A stretch of 64,000 nucleotides of DNA from CAZENU01 sp965117035 (GTDB lineage: Bacteria; Chloroflexota; Dehalococcoidia; Lucifugimonadales; CAZENU01): assembly GCA_965117035.1 (NCBI GenBank), contig OZ220748.1, positions 2,170,001 through 2,234,000 of the forward strand. The letters are read 5' to 3'. Numbering within the stretch: the first letter of the stretch is position 1; each line of letters starts with the position of its first letter. The notes under the pieces were generated by a model. It was not told the origin of the DNA, made no database searches, and saw nothing but the letters and a program-made list of their open reading frames with translations. Shown in pieces: positions 52,585 through 61,612 of the stretch. Made by a program: the position numbers and the translations under genes.

Positions 52585-53823
52585 TTGCGCAAGAGCAGGT
52601 TCCCTATTCCCTTCATCGTTGCAGCGTTTCTGATCGTAGCGTTCATCGCCGCGGCGTGCGGCGACGGGTCGGACGACTCGCCCACGGCCGTGCCCGACCA
52701 GGCCCCGGCCGCGCAGCCGACGCAGGCGCAGGCCGACCCACAGCCGACGGAGCCGGCGCCCGCGGCCACGACCGGCCGGCCGGACAACAGCAAGCTGGCG
52801 CCCGAGCTGATCGGCATCGAGTCGTGGATCAACTCCGAGCCGCTCACCCTGGAGGGGCTGCGCGGCAAGGTCGTGCTGATCGACTTCTGGACCTACACCT
52901 GCGTCAACTGCCTCCGCACGCTCCCGTACCTCAAGGAGTGGCACGACAAGTACTCCGACACCGGGCTCGTCATCATCGGCGTGCACTCGCCTGAGTTCGA
53001 GTTCGAGAAGGTAAGGCAGAACGTCGTCGACGCCATGGAGGACGAGGGCATCGAGTGGGCGGTGGCCCAGGACAACGACTTCCGGACCTGGCGCGCGTTC
53101 GACAACCACTTCTGGCCCGCGAAGTACCTGGTCGACAAGGACGGGTACGTCCGCTACTCGCACTTCGGCGAGGGCGAGTACGTCGAGACGGAGGAGCAGA
53201 TCCGCATCCTGCTGGGCGAGGCCGGGTTCAGCGTTGCGGGCGTGGAGGCCGGCGACGAGGACAGGCCGGCCATCGACTTCCGGGCCTACACCAACGACGC
53301 CGCGACGCGGATAACCAGGGAGCTGTACGCCGGGGTCGAGCGCAACTACGCCAAGGTGCTCCAGCGGCAGGAGCCGCCCTACGTCGCCCACGAGAGCTAC
53401 TACAGCGGACCGAACCAGGACATCCTCTACGAGGACCCCGGCGAGCACGTCAACCAGTTCATATACCTGCAGGGCCTGTGGAACAACGGGCGCGAGAACC
53501 TGACGCACGCCAGGACGACCGAGAACTACGAGGACTACATCGCGGTCAACTTCTACGGCACGAGCGTCAACGTCGTCCTGAGCCTCGAGGACGCCGAGCC
53601 GTACGACGTCCGCGTCACGTACGACGACCGTCCCCTGCAGCCGTCGGAGGCGGGCGCCGACGTCCTGTTCGACGACGAGGGCAACAGCTTCCTGAGGGTG
53701 ACCGAGTCCCGGATGTACCGGGTCGTCGACATCCCGGAGTACGGCGGACACGAGCTCAAGCTCAGCTCCAACTCGGCCGACTTCGCGGTGTTCGCCTACA
53801 CCTTCGGCGCGTTCACGCAGTAG
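52585..53823 (+). CDS. Thioredoxin-fold lipoprotein with DipZ-like C-terminal domain
   Basis: 412 residues from a TTG start behind AGGAGG. Lipobox AAAC and linker; redoxin domain with WTYTCVNCLRTLPYL (CVNC). Unlike its neighbour it carries a further about 190 residues (YAGVERNYAKVLQRQEPPY ... GHELKLSSNSADFAVFAYTFGAF), resembling the C-terminal thioredoxin-like/CBM-type domain of mycobacterial DipZ. Probably an extracytoplasmic reductase for proteins or peroxides. No CcdA-type electron donor is in the window. Confidence 0.87.
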   Translation: MRKSRFPIPFIVAAFLIVAFIAAACGDGSDDSPTAVPDQAPAAQPTQAQADPQPTEPAPAATTGRPDNSKLAPELIGIESWINSEPLTLEGLRGKVVLIDFWTYTCVNCLRTLPYLKEWHDKYSDTGLVIIGVHSPEFEFEKVRQNVVDAMEDEGIEWAVAQDNDFRTWRAFDNHFWPAKYLVDKDGYVRYSHFGEGEYVETEEQIRILLGEAGFSVAGVEAGDEDRPAIDFRAYTNDAATRITRELYAGVERNYAKVLQRQEPPYVAHESYYSGPNQDILYEDPGEHVNQFIYLQGLWNNGRENLTHARTTENYEDYIAVNFYGTSVNVVLSLEDAEPYDVRVTYDDRPLQPSEAGADVLFDDEGNSFLRVTESRMYRVVDIPEYGGHELKLSSNSADFAVFAYTFGAFTQ

Positions 53824-53851
53824 GATCCAGGACAAGAGCATGCGAGGTGGC

Positions 53852-54817
53852 ATGAAGATGAAAGCGACGGCGCTGATCGCGGCCCTGTCCATCATGGCCT
53901 TGGCGGCCGCGGCGTGCGGCGAAGCCGCCCCGGCCTCCGACACTCCCGCGCCCACGACGGCCCCCGAGCAGGCCGCCTCGGAGCCGCAGGTCCGGGCGGA
54001 CCGGCGACCCCTGATCGAGGGCCCCGTCTCCGCCGATGGCCTGCAGGCCATCCTCGGCACCGGCGACCTCGGAGTGGGCCGGAACCGCATCGGCTTCGTG
54101 ATGACCTCCGACGAGGGCTTCGTGAACGACCCGGTGGCGACCGTGGCGTCGTGGTACTACGGCGACGGGACCGAGGACGGCCAGCTCAGGGAGACCGTCA
54201 GGACCGAGTTCCACCCGTGGCCCTACGGCAACCGCGGGATGTACACGGTCGACCTGGACCTGGACGCCGCGGGAAAGTGGAGCCTGGACATCACCGTGGG
54301 CGACCCGTCGCAGGGCGCCCAGACCGCGGAGCTGTTCTTCGAGGTGCTGGGCACGCCCGAGGCGCCCGCCATCGGCGCGCCCGCGCCCAGGAGCCTCAGC
54401 AAGACCCAGGCCGACGTGTCGTCTCTGAAGGAGCTGGCGACGGGCGGGCTGCAGGACCCCGACCTGTACCAGACGACCATAGCGGACGCCGTCCAGAGCG
54501 GCCTGCCGACGGTCGTCGTCTTCGCGAGCCCGGCCTTCTGCACCAACGCGGTCTGCGGGCCGCAGGTCGACGTGCTCCAGGAGCTCAAGGACAAGTACAA
54601 GGGCCAGGCCAACTTCGTCCACGTCGACTTCTACGAGAACCCGCATGAGATACAGGGAGACCTCAGCCGCGCGGTGATCTCGACGACCGTGGAGGAGTGG
54701 CGGCTGCCAAGCATCGAGTGGACCTTCGTGATCGACCGGCAGGGCAACATCACCGCCAGGTTCGAAGGGTTCGCCACCCTGGACGAGGTCGAGCAGGCGT
54801 TCCTGCAGACCCTGTAG
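53852..54817 (+). CDS. Thioredoxin-fold lipoprotein with CX4C motif
   Basis: 321 residues from the ATG at 53852, where AGGTGG lies just upstream; an ATG at 53840 is the alternative. Lipobox AAAAC, short linker, then a beta-sandwich-like region (NRIGFVMTSDEGFVNDP ... GKWSLDITVGD), then a thioredoxin-like domain: LPTVVVFASPAFCTNAVCGPQVDVLQELKDKY. Its two Cys are four residues apart (CTNAVC) instead of the CxxC of the two upstream paralogues. Third gene of the operon. Confidence 0.82.
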   Translation: MKMKATALIAALSIMALAAAACGEAAPASDTPAPTTAPEQAASEPQVRADRRPLIEGPVSADGLQAILGTGDLGVGRNRIGFVMTSDEGFVNDPVATVASWYYGDGTEDGQLRETVRTEFHPWPYGNRGMYTVDLDLDAAGKWSLDITVGDPSQGAQTAELFFEVLGTPEAPAIGAPAPRSLSKTQADVSSLKELATGGLQDPDLYQTTIADAVQSGLPTVVVFASPAFCTNAVCGPQVDVLQELKDKYKGQANFVHVDFYENPHEIQGDLSRAVISTTVEEWRLPSIEWTFVIDRQGNITARFEGFATLDEVEQAFLQTL

Positions 54818-55050
54818 GACCCACTCCCGGCCGCGGTCCTCGACTTCACGCGCACGGCGACCCCGCGCGCCGTCACTCGCCGTCGGGGCGTCGACCGTTG
54901 TCCCCCCGACGACGCCCCGACGGACCATCGCCCAAGTTTCAGAAAAGTATTAGAAGTCACCTAAAACGTTCTTGCGGCGCGTTCTCGCCCTCCTTTAGTC
55001 TGGCCCTCAGCAGTTCCGTCATGGCGCTTTCGACCGAGGAGGGTTTTGAC

Positions 55051-57048
55051 TTGAAGCTAACGCGTGCCAGAGTAACCGACTACCGGAGCATCGACGACTC
55101 GGGCTGGGTCGATATCGACAACGTCACCTGCCTGATGGGCAAAAACGAGTCCGGCAAGACCGCCTTCCTGGCGGCCCTGAAGAAGCTGAACCCCGTCGGC
55201 GGCGCCGGCGGCGACTTCGACCTCAAGGACTACCCGCGCAAGGGGTACGTCAAGTACCGCCGCCAGCACAAGACCGACCCCGCCGTCGTCGTGCGGGCGC
55301 AGTTCCGGCTCGACGATGACGAGGTCCGAGAGATCGAGATGGAGTACGGCGTCGGCGTGCTCCCGTCGCCTCTCATAACCGTCAGCAAGAGCTACGACAA
55401 CACGCGCACGTGGGACTTCGAGGTCGACGAGACCCCGCTCGTGCGCCACCTGGTCGCCAAGGCCGGGCTGCCGGAGGAGATACGGGAGCGCACCGCCAAC
55501 ATCGACACGGTCGAACAGCTGCGCTCGATGCTGCACCGGCTCGACATCAAGCCGCCCATCGTGGGCGAGCTGCTCGTCGAGCTCGCCGGCCGCTTCGACA
55601 GGAGCGTCAAGGAGCAGATCGTACAGAAGTACTTCGAGCGGCTCCTGCCAGCCTTCGTCTACTTCGACGACTACAGCTCGATGAAGGGACGCATCTCGAT
55701 CCCCGACATCTGCCGCCGCAGCGAGGACCCGAACAAGCTCGACGACTCCGACCGCACGTTCCTGTCGCTCATCTCGCTGGTCGGCGCCGACCTGCACGAC
55801 CTCGAGAGCCACATGGACTACGAGCACCTCAAGGCGGAGCTGGAGTCGGCCTCCATCAGCATCACCGACGACGTGTTCGAGTACTGGCACCAGAACCAGC
55901 AGCTCAGGGTCGAGTTCGACCTGTCGAACGCGAACCCGAACGATCCGCCCCCGCTGAACGAGGGCACGATCCTCCACATCCGCATCTGGAACAACCGGCA
56001 CCGGGTCTCCGTCCCGTTCGACGAGCGCTCCAAGGGCTTCGTCTACTTCTTCTCCTTCCTGGCCTACTTCTCCGGTCTCGAGCTGGAGGACGAGGAGCGC
56101 AGCCTGCTGCTGTTGTTCGACGAGCCGGGCCTCAACCTGCACGCCAGGGCGCAGCGCGACTTCCTGCGCTTCATCGACGAGCGCCTCGCGCCCAAGCACC
56201 AGGTCGTCTACACGACGCACTCGCCGTTCATGGTCGACCTGAACCGGCTCGGCAGCGTCCGCACCGTCCAGGACATGGACGACCGCGGCACGGTCGTCAC
56301 CGACGACGTCATGGACCACGACGCGGAGACAGTGTTCCCGCTGCAGGTCGCGATGGGCTACCGGCTGGCGCAGTCGCTGTTCCTGGCGCCCTACTGCCTG
56401 CTGGTCAACTCGCCGTCCGACCAGATATACCTGCAGGTGCTCGGCGAGCTGGCGGCCGCGAAGGGCCGCGCGCCCCTGGACCCGCGCTGGGTCACCATAC
56501 CGGTCGGCGGGTCGGACAACCTGCCGACGTACCTGTCGATCCTCGGGGACAGCTACTCGAACGTCGCGATCATGATGGACGTGACGCCGAAGAGCAAGGC
56601 GCGCATCGAGGCCAAGACCGGCAAGATGAGCCGCTACAGCCCCATCAGGATGGTAGAGGTGACGAGGGTCAGGGACGCCGACCTGGAGGACCTGTTCGAC
56701 CCGCAGTTCTACCTGCAGCTCGTCAACCGGGCGTACGGCCACGAGCTGCCGCGGGACCTGACGATGAAGGCCATCAGCGACTCCAACCCGCGGATCGCGC
56801 AGCGCGTCCAGAAGTTCTTCGCGCGTGAGGAGCTGTGCGGCGGTCGCTTCGACCCCTACCGCCCGGCGGCCTACCTGCTGGAGCACCACCTGGAGCTGCG
56901 CTCGCAGATCGACGAAGCGACCATCGAGCGCGCGGCGTCGATGTTCGACCGCGTCAACTCGCTGCTGTCGATGAACGGCGCCACGAACGGCGTGGCCGCG
57001 GGCCACACCAACGGCGCCTCCACCATGAGCTGGGCCGCCACCCGGTAG
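55051..57048 (+). CDS. OLD-like AAA ATPase with degenerate Toprim domain
   Basis: 665 residues from the TTG at 55051, favoured because GAGGAGGG lies six bases upstream; an in-frame ATG at 55021 has no ribosome site. The ABC-type ATPase has Walker A MGKNESGKTAF, Walker B LLLLFDEPGLNLHARAQRDFL and H-loop TTHSPFM. The C-terminal part aligns with the OLD Toprim, but the usual EGxxE is replaced by VNSPSD and the DxD-like strand reads IMMDVTP, so nuclease activity is doubtful. No UvrD-like helicase (GajB) is adjacent. A strong hairpin follows. Confidence 0.8.
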   Translation: MKLTRARVTDYRSIDDSGWVDIDNVTCLMGKNESGKTAFLAALKKLNPVGGAGGDFDLKDYPRKGYVKYRRQHKTDPAVVVRAQFRLDDDEVREIEMEYGVGVLPSPLITVSKSYDNTRTWDFEVDETPLVRHLVAKAGLPEEIRERTANIDTVEQLRSMLHRLDIKPPIVGELLVELAGRFDRSVKEQIVQKYFERLLPAFVYFDDYSSMKGRISIPDICRRSEDPNKLDDSDRTFLSLISLVGADLHDLESHMDYEHLKAELESASISITDDVFEYWHQNQQLRVEFDLSNANPNDPPPLNEGTILHIRIWNNRHRVSVPFDERSKGFVYFFSFLAYFSGLELEDEERSLLLLFDEPGLNLHARAQRDFLRFIDERLAPKHQVVYTTHSPFMVDLNRLGSVRTVQDMDDRGTVVTDDVMDHDAETVFPLQVAMGYRLAQSLFLAPYCLLVNSPSDQIYLQVLGELAAAKGRAPLDPRWVTIPVGGSDNLPTYLSILGDSYSNVAIMMDVTPKSKARIEAKTGKMSRYSPIRMVEVTRVRDADLEDLFDPQFYLQLVNRAYGHELPRDLTMKAISDSNPRIAQRVQKFFAREELCGGRFDPYRPAAYLLEHHLELRSQIDEATIERAASMFDRVNSLLSMNGATNGVAAGHTNGASTMSWAATR

Positions 57049-57098
57049 CACCCGTCACGGCCGCGGACCTACGGCCGCGACTACGCCAGCAGACACAG

Positions 57099-57125
57099 GG
57101 AGCGCCTCCGCAGCGGAGGCGCTCC
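57099..57125. terminator. Bidirectional hairpin between convergent genes
   Basis: GGAGCGCCTCCGC and GCGGAGGCGCTCC form a 13-bp perfect stem with a one-base centre, followed on the plus strand by TTCTCTTGT. It lies between the OLD-like gene and the convergent molybdenum hydroxylase gene and can serve both. Confidence 0.75.
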
Positions 57126-57154
57126 TTCTCTTGTCCCCTCGGTACCCCGTCGGG

Positions 57155-59449
57155 CTACGCGCCGTTCTCGTCGCCCAGCGCCCTGACCACCGTCGCGGGC
57201 GACATCGGGAGCTCGCTGAGCCGCACCCCGACGGCGTCGTGGATGGCGTTCGCGACCGCGGCCAGCGGGGAGACGATGTTCGCCTCGCCCACGCCCTTGA
57301 CGCCGAACGGGTGCCCCGGGTTGGGCACCTCGACGATGACCGGCTCGATCATCGGCAGGTCCAGGCTGGTGGGCATCCGGTAGTCGAGCAGGCTCGTGTT
57401 CATCAGCCTGCCGTCGTCGCCCATGTAGTACTCCTCGGTCAGCGCCCAGCCGAGTCCCTGCGCGCTGCCGCCCTGCATCTGGCCCTCCACGTAGCTCGGG
57501 TGGATGGCCGTCCCGACGTCCTGGAAGATGGTGACGCGCAGGACCGAGACCTTGCCCGTCTCCGGGTCGACCTCGACGTCGACGATGTTCGCCGCGTACG
57601 AGCCGAGCGATCCCGCCGGGTTGAGGTTGGCGCGTCCCGTCACCGGGCCGCCGGTCTCGGGGAGCATCCCCGCGACCTCCCTGAAGCTCATGCGCAGCTC
57701 GGGGTCGGACCTGTGCCGCAGGGCGCCGTCCGCGTACTCGATCTCGTCCGCCGGCACGTCCCAGACCAGCGCCGCGCGCTGGACGAGCTGGCCGACTATG
57801 TCGTTCGCCGCCTCGTACGCGGCGTAGCCGGTCTTGAAGGCGACGCCGCTGCCGCCCGTGTTGGACGTATAGCCGATCGTGTCGGTGTCGCCGATGCTGG
57901 GCATCACGTCCGTCACCGGAATGCCGAGCACCTCGGCGAGCTGCTGCGCCACGGCTGTGCGCGAGCCGCCGATGTCGACCGAGCCCTCGACCAGGCTCAC
58001 GGTGCCGTTGTCGAGCACGTGGGCGACGACGGTCGACGGGCCGGTGTTGTTGCGGCAGAAGCCCATGCCGACGCCGCGGCCCGTGTTCTCGCCGCCCAGC
58101 GGCGCCGTGTAGTGGGGATGCGACCGCACGGCCTCCATCGTCTCGCGGGCGCCGATGCGCCCGTTCATCACGCCGTCGGCCCGGCGCGAGCCCTCCTCCG
58201 CTACGTTGAGCAGCCGCAGCTCGATCGGGTCGATTCCGAGTGCGTCGGCCATTTCATCGATCACGCTCTCGACCGCGAAGACTACGATCGGCGCGCCCGG
58301 CGCGCGGTACGCGGAGGTCATCGGCTTGTTGTCGACGGCCTCGTAGGCGTCCACGAGAATGTTGTCGATCTGGTACGGGGCGAGGATTGCCGCCGCCGCG
58401 GCCTGTATGGGCGACGCCCCGGGGAAGGCGCCCGCCTCGAAGGCGAAGTAGCACTCCGCGGCCGTTATGCGGCCCTCGTCGGTTACGCCCATCCTGATCC
58501 GCACCAGCGAGCCGCTGGTCGGGCCGGTGGCCTCCAGCACCTCGGTCCGGCTCATTGTGAGCTGCACCGGGTGGCCGCTCTTGCGCGAAAGCGCGGCCGC
58601 CACCGGCTCCAGGTAGACCTTCAGCTTGCCTCCGAAGCCGCCGCCGATCTCCATCGGCACGACCCTGACCTGGGAAACGGGAACGCCGAGCACCTTCGCC
58701 GCGCTGTCGCGTATCCCGAAGTGGCCCTGGCTGCTGCACCAGATCGTCAGCCGGCCGTCCGGCGACCACGACGCGGTGCCGTTCTGCGGCTCCACGTAGC
58801 CCTGGTGGACCGTCTTCGTCCTGAACTCGCGCTCGAAGACGCGGTCCGCCGCTTCGAACCCGGCTTCCAGGTCGCCCCACTTGTGCTGCTCGTGCACCGA
58901 GACGTTCGGGCCGCCGTGGGCATCCGGGTCCAGGTGGTCGTGCAGGGCGGGCGCGTCGGGCGCCATGGCCGACTCGACGGTCGTGACGTGCGGGAGCACC
59001 TCGTACTCGATGTCTATCAGCGCCAGCGCCTCCTCCGCGACGTGGGGACTGGCGGCTGCGACGGCGGCGACGGCGTGACCCGCGTAGAGGACCTTGTCGC
59101 TCGCCAGGACGTTGTCCCGCTGCAGCTTGAGCGCGAGCGCTTCGCCGGCGTCGGCGATCCCGTCGGTCGAGACGAGGTCCGCGGACGTGGCGACGGCCCT
59201 GACGTCGGGGTGGGCCTCGGCCCTGCTGGTGTCTATGGAGACGATGCGGGCGTGCGGGTGCGGGCTACGCAGCACCTTCCCATACAGCATGCCGGGCAGG
59301 CTGACGTCGGCACCGTACTGCGCCTGTCCGGTGACCTTCTCGATCCCGTCGTGCCGGACCGGGCGCGTGCCCACCGTCCTGTACTGCCGCGGCTCCCCGC
59401 CGGCCTCGGATGTCGTCTCGAGCACCTCGTCCAACTCCATCACCTCCAT
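57155..59449 (-). CDS. Molybdenum hydroxylase large subunit (XdhA/CoxL type)
   Basis: 764 residues from the ATG at 59449; the frame continues upstream to 59584 without family sequence. RPVRHDGIEKVTGQAQYGADV, EIGGGFGGKLKVYLEPVAAAL, TSAYRAPGAPIVVFAVE and GVKGVGEANIVSP (catalytic Glu) are hallmarks of the molybdopterin-binding subunit of xanthine dehydrogenase/aldehyde oxidase enzymes. These need an FeS subunit and usually an FAD subunit; neither is next to it here. The substrate cannot be told. Confidence 0.9.
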   Translation of the reverse strand: MEVMELDEVLETTSEAGGEPRQYRTVGTRPVRHDGIEKVTGQAQYGADVSLPGMLYGKVLRSPHPHARIVSIDTSRAEAHPDVRAVATSADLVSTDGIADAGEALALKLQRDNVLASDKVLYAGHAVAAVAAASPHVAEEALALIDIEYEVLPHVTTVESAMAPDAPALHDHLDPDAHGGPNVSVHEQHKWGDLEAGFEAADRVFEREFRTKTVHQGYVEPQNGTASWSPDGRLTIWCSSQGHFGIRDSAAKVLGVPVSQVRVVPMEIGGGFGGKLKVYLEPVAAALSRKSGHPVQLTMSRTEVLEATGPTSGSLVRIRMGVTDEGRITAAECYFAFEAGAFPGASPIQAAAAAILAPYQIDNILVDAYEAVDNKPMTSAYRAPGAPIVVFAVESVIDEMADALGIDPIELRLLNVAEEGSRRADGVMNGRIGARETMEAVRSHPHYTAPLGGENTGRGVGMGFCRNNTGPSTVVAHVLDNGTVSLVEGSVDIGGSRTAVAQQLAEVLGIPVTDVMPSIGDTDTIGYTSNTGGSGVAFKTGYAAYEAANDIVGQLVQRAALVWDVPADEIEYADGALRHRSDPELRMSFREVAGMLPETGGPVTGRANLNPAGSLGSYAANIVDVEVDPETGKVSVLRVTIFQDVGTAIHPSYVEGQMQGGSAQGLGWALTEEYYMGDDGRLMNTSLLDYRMPTSLDLPMIEPVIVEVPNPGHPFGVKGVGEANIVSPLAAVANAIHDAVGVRLSELPMSPATVVRALGDENGA

Positions 59450-59577
59450 CGCCGCCCCCGCGGCTGGGCTGCTGGCTCTCCGGCCAACCATTCGGCCTGC
59501 GGACATGGCGCGATTTGCGGCGAATTCTAGCACAGGCCCCGGTCGAAACAGGGCCGCTCCGGACGCGCGCTGTCTCG

Positions 59578-59607
59578 TGGACACCCGCGCCGGCCGTTAC
59601 CTATAAT
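59578..59607 (+). promoter_or_regulatory. Promoter of the aminotransferase-SDR operon
   Basis: TGGACA (59578-59583), 18-bp spacer, TATAAT (59602-59607), about 50 bp before the ATG at 59665. Confidence 0.55.
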
Positions 59608-59664
59608 GTCGCCATTCCGGCGGGCCCCGGAACCCGGCCCAGCGGCGCGCCACAGGAGTCGACC

Positions 59665-60858
59665 ATGCAGTCAGCGCTACCCGAGTCCGCAGTGCCGCTC
59701 GTGCCCCCGCGCATCCTCCTCGGCCCCGGCCCCAGCAACGCCAGCCCGCGCGTGCTGCAGGCCATGATGTCGCCGGTCATAGGCTACCTCGACCCCGCCT
59801 TCATGCTCATCATGGACGAGATATCGGCGCTGCTGAGGCGCGTCTTCCAGACGGACGAGAGCCTGACGATGGCGCTGTCCGGCACCGGCTCCGCCGGGAT
59901 GGAGGCGGGCATATCTAGCCTGCTGGAGCCGGGCGACACGGTCGTGATGTGCGTATGCGGCTTCTTCGGCGACCGCATGCGGCAGATGGCCGAGCGCGTG
60001 GGCGCCAACGTCGTCGTGCTCGACAGCGACTGGGGGCGCCCGTTCCCGGCCGAGATGCTCGAGGCCGAGCTGGGGAAGCACTCCAGGGTCAAGCTGGTCA
60101 CGGTAGTGCAGGCGGAGACCTCCACCGGCGTGCTCCAGCCCCTGGGCGACCTGTCGCGCCTCGCGAAAGAGCACGACGCGATGTTCATGGTCGACGCGGT
60201 CACCTCCCTGGGGGGCACCGAGGTCGCGGTCGACCGCGACGCCATCGACTACTGTTACTCCGCCTCGCAGAAGTGCCTGGCGTGCCCGCCGGGCCTCGCG
60301 CCCGCGGCCATCAGCCCGCGCGCGCAGCAGGCGGTCAGGGGCCGGGCACGCCCGCCGGCGTCCTGGTACCTGGACCTGCAGCTGATCGGGAACTACTGGG
60401 GCGAGGAGCACGTCTACCACCACACCGCGCCGGTCAGCATGCTCCTAGGCCTGCGGGAGGCGCTGCGGATCGTCGTCGAAGAGGGCGCCGAGGCCCGCGC
60501 CGAGCGCCACGCGCGCAACGCGGCCGCGCTCGGGGCCGGGCTCGAGGCGCTCGGCCTCCCGCTCGTCGTGCCCGAGGAACACCGCCTGCCCCAGATCACC
60601 GTCGTCGCGATACCCGACGGCGTCGACGATCTGGCCGTTCGCGGGGCGCTGCTGCGCGGATACGGCATCGAGATCGGCCGCGGTCTCGGCGACTTCGCGG
60701 GCAGGGTCTGGCGCGTCGGCCTCATGGGCGAGTCGAGCAAGCCCGAGCACATCTACGCGCTGCTGGCCGCCCTGGAAGAGATACTGCCCGGCGCCGGCTA
60801 CGAGGTCCCGCGCGGCGCGGGCGTCGCCGCCGCCAGCACGACGCTGGCCGGGGACTAG
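59665..60858 (+). CDS. Class V aminotransferase (alanine/serine-glyoxylate type)
   Basis: 397 residues from the ATG at 59665 with CAGGAG upstream. LLGPGPSNASPRVLQAMMSPVIGYLDP is the start of the alanine-/serine-glyoxylate aminotransferase group; LSGTGSAGMEAGISSLLEPGD, VDAVTSLGGTEVAVD and YSASQKCLACPPGLAP (PLP Lys in SQKCL) follow. The family transfers amino groups from serine, alanine or phosphonates. The SDR gene starts five bases after its stop, so they are co-transcribed. Confidence 0.88.
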   Translation: MQSALPESAVPLVPPRILLGPGPSNASPRVLQAMMSPVIGYLDPAFMLIMDEISALLRRVFQTDESLTMALSGTGSAGMEAGISSLLEPGDTVVMCVCGFFGDRMRQMAERVGANVVVLDSDWGRPFPAEMLEAELGKHSRVKLVTVVQAETSTGVLQPLGDLSRLAKEHDAMFMVDAVTSLGGTEVAVDRDAIDYCYSASQKCLACPPGLAPAAISPRAQQAVRGRARPPASWYLDLQLIGNYWGEEHVYHHTAPVSMLLGLREALRIVVEEGAEARAERHARNAAALGAGLEALGLPLVVPEEHRLPQITVVAIPDGVDDLAVRGALLRGYGIEIGRGLGDFAGRVWRVGLMGESSKPEHIYALLAALEEILPGAGYEVPRGAGVAAASTTLAGD

Positions 60859-60862
60859 CGCC

Positions 60863-61612
60863 GTGGGCAGGTTCGACGGACAGGCCGCCATCGTTACGGG
60901 CGCCGCCAGGGGCATCGGCCTCGGCATCGCACAGCGCCTGGGAGACGAGGGCGCGAGCGTGCTGCTGGTCGACGCCAACGAGCGCCGCGGCGAGGACGCG
61001 GTCGCCGCCCTGGCGGCACGTGGCATCGAGGCCCGGCTCGAGGTCGGCGACGTGGCCGAGCCGGATACCGCAGAGCGCGCAGCGGCGCAGGCCGTCCTCG
61101 CGTGGGGCAGGATAGACGTGCTCGTGAACAACGCGGGCATCGCCGGAGTCTCGGGCAACATCTGGGACCAGCCGATCGCGCAGATGGACATGGTCTACCG
61201 CACCAACCTGCGCGGCGTCTTCGTCTTCTGCCACGAGGTGATCCCGCACATGCTCAGGCGCGACTACGGGCGCATCGTCAACATCGCCTCCGTCGCGGGC
61301 AAGGAGGGCAACCCGGGCATGGTGCCGTACTCGTCCACCAAGGCGGCGGTCATCGGCCTGACAAAGTCGGTCGGCAAAGAGCTGGCCACGACCGGCATCA
61401 GGGTCAACTGCGTCACGCCAGCCGTCGTCATGACCCCGCTGCTGGAGACCGTCACCGAGGAGCAGGTGCAGTACATGGTCGAGCGGGTGCCGATGGGCCG
61501 ACCTGGCGAGATCGGGGAGATCGCGGCCCTGGTCGCCTGGCTGGCATCCGACGAGTGCTCGTTCAGCACCGGCGCCGTCTTCGACATCAGCGGCGGCCGC
61601 GCGACGTACTAG
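60863..61612 (+). CDS. Short-chain dehydrogenase/reductase
   Basis: 249 residues from a GTG start. Cofactor motif TGAARGIGLGIA, VLVNNAGIAG, catalytic Ser in IVNIASVAG and YSSTK (Tyr and Lys). LVDAN at the end of beta-2 suggests NAD. VNCVTPAVVMTPLL and the ISGGRATY end fit FabG-like SDRs. The upstream aminotransferase is five bases away. Its TAG stop shares CTAG with the stop of the convergent MFS gene. Substrate unknown, perhaps linked to the aminotransferase product. Confidence 0.88.
   Translation: MGRFDGQAAIVTGAARGIGLGIAQRLGDEGASVLLVDANERRGEDAVAALAARGIEARLEVGDVAEPDTAERAAAQAVLAWGRIDVLVNNAGIAGVSGNIWDQPIAQMDMVYRTNLRGVFVFCHEVIPHMLRRDYGRIVNIASVAGKEGNPGMVPYSSTKAAVIGLTKSVGKELATTGIRVNCVTPAVVMTPLLETVTEEQVQYMVERVPMGRPGEIGEIAALVAWLASDECSFSTGAVFDISGGRATY

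Noticed and set aside
55051..57048. Gabija-type defence system
   Set aside because: The OLD-like gene has no UvrD-type helicase partner and its Toprim residues are degenerate.
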